A stretch of DNA of 64,000 bases. It comes from Henricia sp. BOLD:AAB3569. Its lineage: Eukaryota; Echinodermata; Asteroidea; Spinulosida; Echinasteridae. The translations under genes were made by a program, and so were the position numbers. Below, piece after piece: positions 19,999 to 30,079 of the stretch. Location of the stretch: the NCBI GenBank assembly GCA_037783545.1, contig JBBELK010000556.1:310001-374000 (forward strand), given 5' to 3'. The notes beneath the pieces were generated by a model. The model was not told the origin of the DNA. It worked only from the letters and a program-made list of their open reading frames with translations, and ran no database searches. The number at the start of each line of letters is the position of its first letter. The first letter of the stretch is position 1.

Positions 19999-21626
19999 CG
20001 TCGGGTGCCTGGCAAAAGGGCATAAGGGCTGAAATTGGTCACTGAAGTCATTTTTTTATTAATGCCCCATTATATCCTATTTTGTACGCGCTTTAATCCT
20101 ATCCACTTATTGATTTCCCAAATAACGTCACTATGACGTAAAAACTAATTGTAAAAGGGCATAAAGCCGACCAGACGGAATTTGTTCCCAGCAGAAGGGC
20201 ATAAAGCGCCTTGCAACCATCTGCCGAAACCAGGTGGTCGACGGGCTTCCCGGCAGAAGGACATAACGCTTATAGGTTTAAACTGGTACACTGTCTTACT
20301 GCGCTTCTTCGTGGTGAAGCGTGCTTGAACAGAAACTGTTACATACAAAACTAACGGCATGGCGCGCAATGCACGACCTGATTGTGACAGGAAACCAGTT
20401 TATTGTGACCTTTGCGGCTGGAGACTCGACCCCTGATCGCACGGCGCGAAAGTTAATTCAGAATCAAATTTTGGGTTTATGAATTTAACGGAATATAATA
20501 GCAATCTGAATTATCCGGAAAAGCATTTTTAATGTGAAGGGCCTTCAGTAAAATTAACAAAAACAATTGCCAAACATCTTCATGCATTTAAAAGGAGTAA
20601 AAAGTATTACAAAAATTGAACATACATTCCTCTAAAGATTCACTTCAGGACAGTAAATAAATTACTTTTTTATTTATTCATTCATTTATTTAGTAATTCG
20701 TTTCGTTTTGTTTAACCAGATTAGCCAAAGAGTTGTTCAAAGGCCTCTCCTTAGGGGCCATGGATTATAATGGTAAACATAGGCCTAGTAGCAACGAACT
20801 GCAAGAAAATGGGGAACACCTTCAAAAAATCAAATCGTTTGTGTACATGTATTTTTCTTTTTCAATTCAATCAAATTTGAAAATGCATTTTGTGAATAAA
20901 GCAAATGGACAAATAACAATACAGTGCTGGAAATGTAACTGTTACTCAATGGATGTTATTAGTTTATACCCCATAGCCCGACCGCACCCCACCCCAGCCC
21001 CACCCCACCCCACTCCAGCCCCACCCCACCCTTGGTCGAGAGTACATACAAAATTAGACGTTATACAAACCAGACAAATTTGTGATCATAAGAAAACATC
21101 CGTTGCAAACCAGAACCTTGTTAAGCCCTCTAAAAATTGGCCTGAAACCCGAACCACACTCATTTTGTTTGTCTTATAGAATCAAGGAAAATTTTCGGTA
21201 ATGCCCCTACGTCGTGTCAACGTCTTTTATTTATAAACATTCTTCCCGGCAGAAGGGCATAATGGGCATTTACGCCCTTATGCGCTCAACGAAACGCACC
21301 ACATTCTTTCCGGCAACGCACCACTTTCTTCCCAGCAGAAGGGCATATGAGCGCTTACGCCCTTCTGCGTGTAAGCCAACGCACCTAATTGTTCCCGGCA
21401 AAAGGGCATATGCAGAAAACTGCCTCTATTTTAATGAAATTTAAACATTATCATCGGATATGGACATATTTTGTTCCAACAATTATAATACATACATGTG
21501 ACCTTTAATAAATGTGTACGATTTATAAAACGCGTTCGAGAACGATTTTTCCTTCAAATGCGATTTTCTCGAAAAGTGATTTTTCGCGTCAGAACGCTCT
21601 TATGCCCTTCTGCAGGGCACCTGACG
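19999..21626. mobile_element. 1.6 kb DNA element with AGAAGGGCATA subterminal repeats
   Basis: It is inserted in the LINE ORF2. The ends are inverted: left CGTCGGGTGCCTGGCAAAAG, right the complement of CGTCAGGTGCCCTGCAGAAG, both followed by GGCATAAG. ATTT flanks both sides (19995-19998 and 21627-21630). The word GGCAGAAGGGCATAA, or a close variant, recurs at about 20030, 20150, 20190, 20250, 21245, 21335, 21395 and 21600, clustered near both ends like transposase-binding sites. The centre holds CCCACCCC-type repeats (20985-21035) but no transposase, so it is non-autonomous. Confidence 0.75.
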
Positions 21627-21887
21627 ATTTAAACATAAAAACTGCCTTTAAGTAAAAAAATAGTTCATGTAATGGCAACCATCCTAATTCTTTAAAAAGT
21701 TCACTTGATGGAGTGTCAAACCCCTTAGACAAGATTAAACGGGCTGCATACTTCTGTAACTTAATTAATTGATCATTGTGCATCTGATACCTATCCGACC
21801 ATATTTTTTTTAGTATCGTCTCAAGATTGCAAGTTTTGTCCGTACCGTCTTGACAACATGATCGACATGGTCAGTCCATTTTAAATA
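21589..21887 (-). pseudogene. LINE ORF2, RT thumb region
   Basis: Upstream of the 1.6 kb insert the - strand reads QLIKLQKYAARLILSKGF and ELGWLPLHE, standard for the region after the RT palm in L2/CR1-like elements. Further upstream, 21800-21884 reads KWTDHVDHVVKTVRTKL, out of frame with it. That block is followed immediately by the MITE at 21888. Confidence 0.7.
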
Positions 21888-22201
21888 ACCCTGAATGCCG
21901 CAATAGGGCGACATTTCGGGAAGACTCTCACCGGAGACCACCGAAATTTCGGCAAGAGTCACTCAAAATGACACCTTATTTGTTTTACCCAAAGCTTCCA
22001 GAGATGCTTCCAGACCTAAGAGAATCGGTTCCAGACCTAATAAAAATGGTTCTCGATTTTAAAAAAATGGTTTTTGACCTAAAAAAATGATTTTTAAACT
22101 CAAAAATATTAGGGCGACACCAAAATGTCGCCCTATTAAGCAGGTCGCCCTAATATACCTCTTTTACACACGATTTGTCGCCCTAACCTACAATTCATAG
22201 T
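21888..22201 (+). mobile_element. GGGCGAC-type TIR element (MITE), copy 3, inside LINE
   Basis: This third copy of the family splits the LINE frame between VIIDDEL and KWTDHV. That gives a natural reconstruction of the empty site: host sequence resembling TTTTAA appears on both sides. The right end (CAATTCATAGT) matches copy 2. This copy shows that the family was active after the LINE inserted. Confidence 0.8.
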
Positions 22202-24711
22202 TTTTTAACTCATCATCAATTATTACTCCAAGGCATTTGATACTCTTGACCCGTTTAATTAAACACTGGTTAACTGACACTGTAATTTCGCTCGAATTCT
22301 TCAATTTTGCCTTTGTCCCTATCACATTCGTTTTATCAAAATTTAGCACAAGTCTATTATTCTCTAACCATCCGCTTATTTGGTCTGTCGCAACAGATAA
22401 TTTGTTTGCAACTTCATTCGCCGTTTTGCCGCTGACAGTAACAGACAACAGTAGTGTCATTGGCAAACATGTCTACTATACCATCAGTAACTGCAGATGG
22501 CATGGATTTCACATATATAGAGAATAATAGCGGACCTAGAATTGAGCTTTGCGGAACTCCGCTAACAACCTTTAATCGATCAGATAAAACCTTTTTAAAA
22601 CAGACCCTTTGATTCCGGTCTGACAAGTAGCTGGAGAACCAATTCAGTGTACGATTTGAGCAACCAAATGCTTTCAATTTTATGAGAAGAATATTATGGT
22701 CAATTGTATCAAATGCCTTCCTTAGGTCAATAAAAGCCACTCCATTAAGTTGACCGTTTTCAATATTACTACTCCATTGATTGACAAGTTTAGCTAAAAT
22801 GGTTGTTGTAGAGTGCAAAGGTCGAAAGCCGGATTGATTAGCATGCATAAGTTCATTGTCATTAATATATGCATATAGCTGAGCATATAGCTGATCAAAA
22901 TTTTACTGATAACTGGAAAGATAGAGATTGGTCGGTAATTGCCTACGTCAGACTTTCCCCGGTTTTGTATACCGGTATGACCTTTGCACTTTTCATAATT
23001 AGAGGTACCAGACCGCATTGAAAAGACCGGTTAACCAGTTTAGTTAAAGACTCGAGAATAGCTGGCAGAGCAATTTTTAGCAGGCGACAACTAACATCGT
23101 CGTCCCCAGTAGCCTTATTTACACTCATATTGTTTATAACCTCATCAACATAATTTCCTGAAAAATGAATTTCAAAGGTATTTTGAACGCTATCATTTTC
23201 GTTTGATGTACCGATATTGTTTTGCTCTGGTATGTAGCTTCTCGGTCACTTTCTTTGCGTAGTTAATAAAATATTCATTAAAGACATTTGCAATATCGTT
23301 TGGCTTGTCACATTTTTGACCTTCATGGTGAACTGTGTTTGGCAAAGTAGGTTTCTTCTTTGATATTACCTCATTAATACAGTTCCATATTTTCTTGCCG
23401 TTTCCTCTATTATCACAAAGAATATCACGATAATTATGAGACTTCTCTTTTTGTATTGAGTGAGTGACTCTATTTCTCAGCGAGCGATATGCACTCCATA
23501 AATCCGCACTATTTGATTTAACAGCAGCTTTGTGCATTTTATCTCGCTCTTTCATCAAGTCCACAATATCACGTGATATCCATGGACAGGCATTTTTCCT
23601 AATTTTCTTTCGCTGAATAGGAATATGGGAATCGACAATATTCATAAACATGTCAACCCACTTTTGACAAGCCAAATCAATGTCCTCAATGGTATCAAGA
23701 ATTTCTCATTGTTGACAAGATAAAGCATATGGATAAAATTCTGAATTTCGAGTTTATGAAATGGCCTGTATGATATATAATTATGACCATACTGGGCTTG
23801 ATATTGACGCTTGGTATTCCTAAGAGTGTAGATAAGGAAATGGTCACTGACACCAGTGCAAAAAACCCCACTGTCCTTATACACATCTGGATTATTGACA
23901 AAGATTAAATCGATTATAGTTTTGCTTCGACTGGTTACCCTTGTTGGATACTGGATTAACTGCGTAAGCCCGTACATCTCTGTATAAAACTTCATATTTT
24001 CAGTATTGCTGTTTGACACACTTTCGGAAAAATTGCAATTAAAATCACCCAGTAAGATAATTTCCTTATTGTCCATTACTGCTACAGATAAAACGTTATC
24101 AAGTTTTTCAAAGAAAAGACTTCTAGAATTAGGTAGTCTATAAATAGATCCAAGTAGTATCGGTGCACATTTCCCATACTTTATTTCGAGCCAAATATTT
24201 TCTAGATGCTCGGACTCGATATCAGATCTGCTCGTAAAAATGAATTGATTAGGAATGGAAACTGCAACATCACCACCGTGTCTAGTTCTGTCTTTTCTTA
24301 CAACGGTAAACCCATAAATCGATATTTCATCATCTGATATGGTTGAATCGCACAGTGTTTCATTTAAACAAATTACATCAAAAGGCTTTTTAGTTGAAAT
24401 AAATGTCGAAGTTCATCTATTTTACTAACCACACTGTGGATATTAAGATGAGCAAACTTTATACCTTTACCATTAAGTTGATGAATAGTTCCGTTTTCTA
24501 AATCACGGCAATTTATGGTTTGACACGAGTCCGGTGATTGTGCCCGAGACCCAGTGAGTGGCTCCTTGACTGGTTCGTTCTCTGCTGGTACTTGAACCAT
24601 TCGGTCGCTTGTGATGGCAGTGATGGGCGTGGTGTTTGGAGGTAAAAGCGATTGTCCTGTGTTGACTGCGTTGCAGCTTGGGCATTTGGCGTTCTCATCC
24701 TTGTTTTCCAC
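22190..24711 (-). pseudogene. LINE ORF2: endonuclease and reverse transcriptase, decayed
   Basis: ORF2 starts at 24711 (MENKDENAKCPSC). The APE-type endonuclease is seen in pieces: FAHLNIHSVVSKIDELRHLF, then GDFNCNF at about 24050 and GVSDHF at about 23855. The RT follows with KAFDTIDH, SGVPQSSILGPLLF and the catalytic block. The catalytic motif reads FANDT in place of the usual YADDT, so one catalytic Asp is Asn (about 22460). At least five frame changes occur. Function in an active copy would be target-primed reverse transcription of the element RNA in the nucleus. Confidence 0.85.
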
Positions 24712-24830
24712 GCTCGTTCCGGAAAATCCCAGCCTTGGTCAGCACGAACTGCTTCCGCATACGTTGTGCCAGGGGCAACTCTAGGTATTTTTTGGTAGTC
24801 TTGCTTGTCCGAGTCTGTTGGCTTTCTGGA

Positions 24831-25976
24831 TTATGGGTACAAGTAACGAAGAAAGTTCGTAGCTAATGCGGCCTGACCAGATCTGCTGAGGTGAATACCA
24901 TCGGGGCATAAGTGAAAATAGGTAACGTTAGCATTATCAATGAAGCCCCATCCCCGCTGGTGAGCAGCATCATTTAAGTATATGTTGGTGGCGTTTAATT
25001 TGGCTATTTCCGAGGCAGTCTCGCCGTACCGGTGAATGACGCCAGATAGAGCAACCCGCTGGCGAGTCGGTACTTCAGGGTATGCCTGGATTGACTCTGC
25101 CAGTGAGACCACTTTGTCCCGGATGTCCTCAGCGCTGTCTTTAACGTTGTTGGTGCCGATGTGCAGGATTATCTCAGATGGTTTGTGTTGTTTCACATGA
25201 GCAATGGCGTGTTGGTAGATATCATCAACTCTGGCACCGGGCTTGGATGAGCATTGAACTTGCTTGGACCGCGAGAGCTTGTGACCTTTAATATGCTTGA
25301 TCATAGAGTCACCGATTACCAAAACGTCAGTCCGGGGTGAAGATTTACAGTTGTGTCGTTTGCGGTGCTTTTGTTGGTATTGACTAAGTTGCTGCTGGAA
25401 GGTTGGATATTCGGGTTGTTGCTGTGGGTGCTGGGTTTTCTCGCCAGAGACTTGGGTAGATTGCATGGCGTCGTAGTATGTGTCAATAATCTGTTCCATT
25501 TCTCGAACGCAATCATCCTTCGAGTCAGCTTCACTGCATTCAGCCAATACTGAAAAGCGGTTTGAGGTCGGCACTGGGTCTGAACAATGGCTTTGTTGTG
25601 AAGATGCGCTCGGGCCTGCATTCACACTATTGATGTCTTCGTCGGCACTCATCCGCATATCAACAGTTGCTTGAAGGCTGCGGCGTTCATATTTTAGTTC
25701 TTGTATTTGTTCTTTGTCGGAATTTTCGACAACATTTACTTTATCAAAAAGCGCTGAAATTTGATTTGAGAATTTTGAATCTAGCACTTTTATATCTTGT
25801 TGTAACTGGTTAACTGCAAATAGAATCTTGTCCAACATGGCGTGATTAGTATCATGTGTAGTAGGTAGTACGTCTTTACGGACTGCCGGAAATAACTTAG
25901 TGAAAATTACACGCGGCTGAACGGTGTAGTAGGCGCGCGTCACGGCTTTTGTCACTATCTGCATTACTCCATTCAC
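24831..25976 (-). CDS. LINE ORF1 protein with SGNH/GDSL esterase-like domain
   Basis: This is an uninterrupted 381-codon frame. Residues 1-110 include a helical, coiled-coil-like stretch (QLQQDIKVLDSKFSNQISAL). Residues 110-210 are polar and Gln-rich. Residues 215-381 form an SGNH hydrolase-like domain: VIGDSMIKH (Ser224), GTNN (274-277) and DGIHLS (Asp359, His362), which are the expected catalytic blocks. Esterase-type ORF1 proteins are known in CR1/L2-clade LINEs and are thought to help bind RNA or membranes; the exact role is uncertain. ORF1 is intact while ORF2 is broken, so translation of ORF1 alone is possible. Confidence 0.85.
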   Translation of the reverse strand: MNGVMQIVTKAVTRAYYTVQPRVIFTKLFPAVRKDVLPTTHDTNHAMLDKILFAVNQLQQDIKVLDSKFSNQISALFDKVNVVENSDKEQIQELKYERRSLQATVDMRMSADEDINSVNAGPSASSQQSHCSDPVPTSNRFSVLAECSEADSKDDCVREMEQIIDTYYDAMQSTQVSGEKTQHPQQQPEYPTFQQQLSQYQQKHRKRHNCKSSPRTDVLVIGDSMIKHIKGHKLSRSKQVQCSSKPGARVDDIYQHAIAHVKQHKPSEIILHIGTNNVKDSAEDIRDKVVSLAESIQAYPEVPTRQRVALSGVIHRYGETASEIAKLNATNIYLNDAAHQRGWGFIDNANVTYFHLCPDGIHLSRSGQAALATNFLRYLYP

Positions 25977-26000
25977 GTCTCGGGCTCAAGTCCCTATGAT

Positions 26001-26433
26001 TTAGGACTGGGTAAGAAAAGCTTCTGCTCCCGCTACCCTACCCAGAGTCGTGTACCACCGACCTAAACCCCACCCTAAAACTCACCCCATATCTCATCCC
26101 ATACCTTACCCCGATCCTTAAATGAATAGATGGCGAAGTCAGAAACTGTTTACTAAAATGCGAGAATTTTTCCCCTGAAAAATTTCGACGCCAGCTTAAC
26201 CACATGCACCTGCCGAAGCATGCTGTCACAATATTAGTCAGTCAATACTATCCATATCCAGGAATCGTAAACGGTATGTGGGAGAAATTATTGACAACTG
26301 CATGTGATATCATAAGAGAGCTTTCGTAAGAAAAAAAACTTTTACAAAGAGAGGGTGGCGGAATATTCAGTCTGTAAAAGTGAAAGGCGCTATTTTATTT
26401 TTGAAATAAAATACCACCAAAATATTTTACTTT
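26001..26433. other. LINE 5' region or flank; nothing recognised
   Basis: The exact 5' end of the LINE is not defined. Repeated ACCCCA/CATCCCATA words at about 26065-26120 look like a short tandem stretch in its leader. Confidence 0.3.
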
Positions 26434-26516
26434 TAAAGGCACAGGCTCGTCAGCAATGCGCGCGCGCCGAATTCGTATACGCAGCTCCATGCCTTTGCTA
26501 TGGAGCTGTGTATTTC
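26434..26516. mobile_element. Foldback element, partial copy
   Basis: It begins AAAGGCACAGGCTCGTCAGC as at 14293 and reaches the central ATGGAGCTG loop, but the second arm is mostly lost. An internal deletion removes the GTGCCACGAA segment. Confidence 0.7.
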
Positions 26517-26607
26517 GCCCCTCGCCCCCACCCCCTCTAGCTACGCCGCTGAGTACATCTTTGATAAATCAATACCGTCTTTGGTCGATGTCGAGGAGAA
26601 AACAGAC

Positions 26608-26774
26608 CTGTCTTGACATCTCTGAAGGCAGATATTGGTGACAATGCGGGACTCGCCGCTAACTTTATACCATGCTGCAAAGAGGTACTGGTACGCCTGC
26701 AGGGTTGCTTCGCTGGAGTGATTTGCGAAGGGCCTGCAGCTGTAGGAGACGAACTTGTTTTCTTCTCAATTGTG
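26608..26774 (-). CDS. Possible second exon of a zinc-binding gene (linker region)
   Basis: Between an AG at 26775-26776 and a donor GTCTGT at 26607 the - strand is open. It reads a Ser/Thr/Pro/Lys-rich linker (SSSPTAAGPSQITPAKQPC and RRTSTSLQHG). Such a segment fits the disordered region after an N-terminal zinc module as at 27214, but the phase relation is not clean. A shorter alternative frame is also open. Confidence 0.35.
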
Positions 26775-26881
26775 CTAAGTAACCTTTGGGGAAGGGGGTG
26801 GGAAACAGGACTTGTCAGTATGTAACACATGCAGAGGGCAAATGAACAATGTTTCGTGGCATATTATGAAGCGAATCGGTT

Positions 26882-26944
26882 AGGATGATAAATGTTTACA
26901 ACAACCTGTATCGGATACAGGTTGTTGTAAACATTTATCATCCT
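26882..26944. repeat. Perfect 63 bp palindrome
   Basis: Two 31 bp arms (left begins AGGATGATAAATGTTTACAA) flank a single central G. It lies exactly beside the proposed donor of the exon at 26948-27214 on the - strand, so the left arm includes the GTAAGG donor context. Confidence 0.9.
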
Positions 26945-26947
26945 TAC

Positions 26948-27214
26948 TTGAGTTGTTCAAAGTGCTCCGCAGTTCTTTTTCTGCTTGTTGCACTGCTTCT
27001 CGACACCGATTCACATTAATAACTTTCAAGTCTAGTGGCAACCATGGCACACAAAGTAGGCATAACTAATTTCCGCATTTACAGTGAAAAATGTTTTCAA
27101 ATAGTCGCCTATTGTGCCACATCCTGGCAGGGCCCTTACTAGCGTAGCTGTCCGTTTCCCAGCAGCAGTTAAGGCTGTCAATGGCATGTTGCAAACTGAA
27201 CATGACTCGGCCAT
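26948..27214 (-). pseudogene. First exon of a protein with two CxxC pairs, one frameshift
   Basis: An ATG in a good context (AAAATGGCC) opens 60 codons: MAESCSVCNMPL with a first Cys pair, GKRTATLVRALPG, and YFVCHGCH with a second pair. The frame then stops. In another frame the downstream part reads VNRCREAVQQAEKELRSTL and ends at a donor GTAAGG. The pairing of two CxxC knuckles around 45 residues apart, followed by a charged helix, resembles N-terminal zinc modules of the ZAD type, but I cannot name a family. The single-base frame change means a pseudogene, a sequence error or an unseen small intron. Confidence 0.45.
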
Positions 27215-28647
27215 TTTGACAGCGCATGTGACGCTACTTTTTAATAGGCAATTTACACAAGGATAGGAGCGAGAAACATGAGACGTGTTTTGTTGTTGGT
27301 TTCAACACAGACGTGCAGAATAGGTTCCGTAATAGACTGGTTCCCGCTACACATATTTCACATACAACGACTGAATATGAGGACGGGCTACTGTTGTGTT
27401 TAAAATAGCAATAAGCATCACATCATGGATTTCTTTTTAGGAGCACGGTACGAGTGTATAACAAGTTGAAAAGAGTTATTCCATATTTCAATATGGCGGA
27501 CTAGCGTGTATACTAGCGTCTGCCGGATCTAAAGATCATCTGAGAATAGTCTTGATCTTTTGGTCTGTAAACCAGACTAGAGTGCAGGGGTGTCTTCGTG
27601 TACATCTTTGAATTTTATAATTGATTTCTTTAAAGTGATTGCCCATAGCTGATTTGGACGGCCTGTACTTTAATTTTATGATATATTTATTTCATTCAAT
27701 TTTATTTTGTAGAAACAAAATTAACAGGGAATTAAACATTTTTTAAAATAATTTTTACAAATGGTTGAAGTTTAATGCAATAGGCCTGTAAGACATAGCA
27801 TTAGGCGTATAGGGGGCGGGGGGAGCAAGGGGGCGCTCATGCAAGTGGGGGGACATATGCCAATTGCCCCCCCTCCCCCCCCCATCACTCCCCCCATCAG
27901 TTTTTATAATTTGTGTTCGCATTGTGTTTACGTTTGCCGGCGACCTTGTACATTTTCTGGTCGCCGTAAGGTCGCGGATGGTCGCCGTCACGCGTCCAGT
28001 CTGACGGGGGTAATGTATGATTGGATGATAGCACAACCCGTTGTGATATTTTTGCAACGCGTTGCCGCAATACGTTATATGACTTTTGGCTTGCCATACC
28101 GACTCAATTGAATAGCGCCCTCTTTCTCCGTGACGCGCACAGTCCGCCATTTTAAAACATAGAGATGATCGTGCAACACGAGGTCCGAGATTGTACGCCA
28201 GTTTTGAGAGTATTCCGGCCAGGGAGGTATGTAGAACGTGTAGAGATTTGTATTTTAACAAAAATAGCAATTTCCTGTAAAAATACTTGTTTAAATATTC
28301 CATTTTGAGCAACGATTTTGATGGGGAAAAAAATTGCTGATCTTGAAAGTCACCCATGCCGCCAAGCAGAAGCATAGCAAAAAACAGGCCTCGCATACAA
28401 GATGGTAGCTATTTGATAAGGGCATATAAGTGACTCCAGAGTATCGGTTTGCATTCTCAGAGTCACACTGCATTTTCATTTCAACTTTTCTTAAATCCTA
28501 GTATCGATCCAAAGATAGGAAGAGTTTTGTGAAATCGGCCCCAGGATTAACACAATTCTTATCTAAACCAGGGGACATCCCGTGCTATTTTCTACCTGGT
28601 TAAGTGAGGTTTATTGCACAACATATGCAATGAATGACAATGCCTAC
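27215..28647. other. No recognisable gene
   Basis: It includes a C-rich tract (27865-27900). The long - strand open frame at 27755-28396 has biased, low-complexity content and no domain, so I did not call it. The word TGAAATCGGCCCCAGG at about 28530 resembles a Harbinger-type terminus without a partner. Confidence 0.35.
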
Positions 28648-28743
28648 CTTTCTATTCCGTGGGTACAGGCTTCTAATCTTATCAAAGAGCCTCTGGAATG
28701 GCTCGTTTTGCAGAACTCGATGCTGTGCGCACACCTTCCGTGC
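28648..28743 (-). CDS. Probable exon, tail of the recombinase-like gene
   Basis: A 96 bp phase 0 exon lies between a good acceptor (TTTCACCACAG) and donor GTAGGC. It reads ARKVCAQHRVLQNEPF followed by LFDKIRSLYPRNRK. It joins in frame with the 48 bp phase 0 exon at 31437-31484, whose EEIWHAS would make the first part of a small SANT-like helical unit. Such a tail after a recombinase-like domain is plausible from family patterns I remember, but the phase link to upstream exons is not proven. Confidence 0.5.
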
Positions 28744-29112
28744 CTGTGGTGAAAGAAAATCAATTTTTTTAGATGCAGTGGTTCGTATGTCCAACCGTCA
28801 CTACATTCATTCCGAGGGACCAATCATGAAAAGCAGCACATATTGATAAACTAATTTACTCTTAGCTGGTACTAAGCTTGTGCAGCATTTCGGTAATACC
28901 GAGTAGTTTGTAAAATGGCTCTACTAAATAATGACAAAAACACGCTTGCAATTTCCACTTTGTCCGTCCTCCCCGTGTCCGGCCTGCAAGCACATATGCA
29001 CAAGCAAGCTCCGTATGCGTATTGTTAAACTGTCCAGAACACAAGTGGGAAAATATTTTGTCAATGGAATATCGTTCCGCACCATATGTTGATAATTTCA
29101 CCCAACCTCAGC
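28744..29112. other. No recognisable gene
   Basis: Nothing supported apart from weak splice-like signals on the - strand near 28960-29010. Confidence 0.3.
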
Positions 29113-29320
29113 CACTTCACCCTAGAAAACTTTGTTCACCCAAACACTATTTCGCCAAGCGGCATCACATCACACGAATGTGTGTGTCAAACTATGCTAC
29201 ATGTATACCCCAACCGGCTGCATTATGTACGCGCATGAAAGTGCTTGGACGAACTGGCATTTGGGTGAAGTGGTTGAAGGGGAATTGGTCATGGCGAATT
29301 GATTTTAGGGCGAAGTGATT
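29113..29320. repeat. TTCGCCC-type repeat, diverged copy 3
   Basis: It holds CACTTCACCC, ACTATTTCGCCAAGCGG, GGGTGAAGTGG and GGGCGAAGTG words in opposing orientation, as in the copies at 2803 and 17367. Much worn. Confidence 0.45.
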
Positions 29321-30042
29321 GTAAAAACTCATTATCTTGGGAGATCGAGAAAACTACCAATACAATTGTGGATGACATGAAACTTGCACCGAAATAATGT
29401 TTGTATGGAATGGTACTTCACAAAAAGTACTTCACATGTTGTACTTTACAACCTTATTGTTATGACATAATAGTAGAGTACTCGGTAATACCAAATACAG
29501 CGGTTTTTTTTTACACGGCATACCGCGGTGTTCCAAAACCCACTACCGCACAAGCTTATAGGTGTTACATGTTCTTATTAAAGCTTTGAAATGTAACGTT
29601 CCATTAACTGAATCTGATGGCTCAGGTTGCTTTTTGTTCTCTTTACATTTTTAGTGGCTATATCAGGGATGATTCACTTACTTCTGCTTTTGGTACATGT
29701 TTTTGTGTTATTTGTTCTTGGTGTGAATGTCTTCCACTGCGAAAAGACCAAAAATACATTTTCAATCAATAAAACTTACGTTTTGCATTGTTCTATCCTG
29801 TTGATTGCTTTCCGTGACGTAGAACATCCGGGAATGATCGGTGGTCAACAATCACGCGCGTACATGAACACGGGTAAAAAATACTCACCAGCGTATTTTC
29901 ATTCGAAGATGCCACAGTCACGAGTTGCGATACGTTCAAAATATTGAGCATGCAAGTCAGCTTGTAAACACGAAAGTGCTTCTACTTGATCGCGATTTTT
30001 AGCCTGAAGAAATACGTTTTTATCTTTATCGATACAACAGCC

Positions 30043-30079
30043 ATGGCGCAAGAACATAAAGCAAGGCTAAGCAACGGAG
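30043..30079 (+). CDS. Possible short first coding exon
   Basis: ATGGCGCAAGAACAT opens 12 codons followed by a strong donor (GGAG then GTAAGTG). No matching downstream exon was found with confidence. It may be the start of a + strand gene transcribed against the recombinase-like gene. Confidence 0.3.

Larger units (their letters stand above)
19329..26000 (-). mobile_element. L2/CR1-like LINE with two nested DNA elements
   Basis: On the - strand the order is ORF1 (25976-24831), ORF2 fragments (24711-22190, 21783-21627, 19998-about 19740), a 3' UTR and a short (TAA)n tail at about 19329-19357. The 3' end has the CCTGGTAAAT-type ending seen in L2-like elements. Elements at 21888-22201 and 19999-21626 interrupt ORF2; removing them in thought restores contiguous RT C-terminal blocks. 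The 5' end is approximate. ORF2 is frameshifted, so this copy is not active. Confidence 0.8.

Noticed and set aside
27755..28396. 213-codon open frame on the - strand
   Set aside because: Low-complexity, crosses a C-run and palindromic words; no domain, no splice support.
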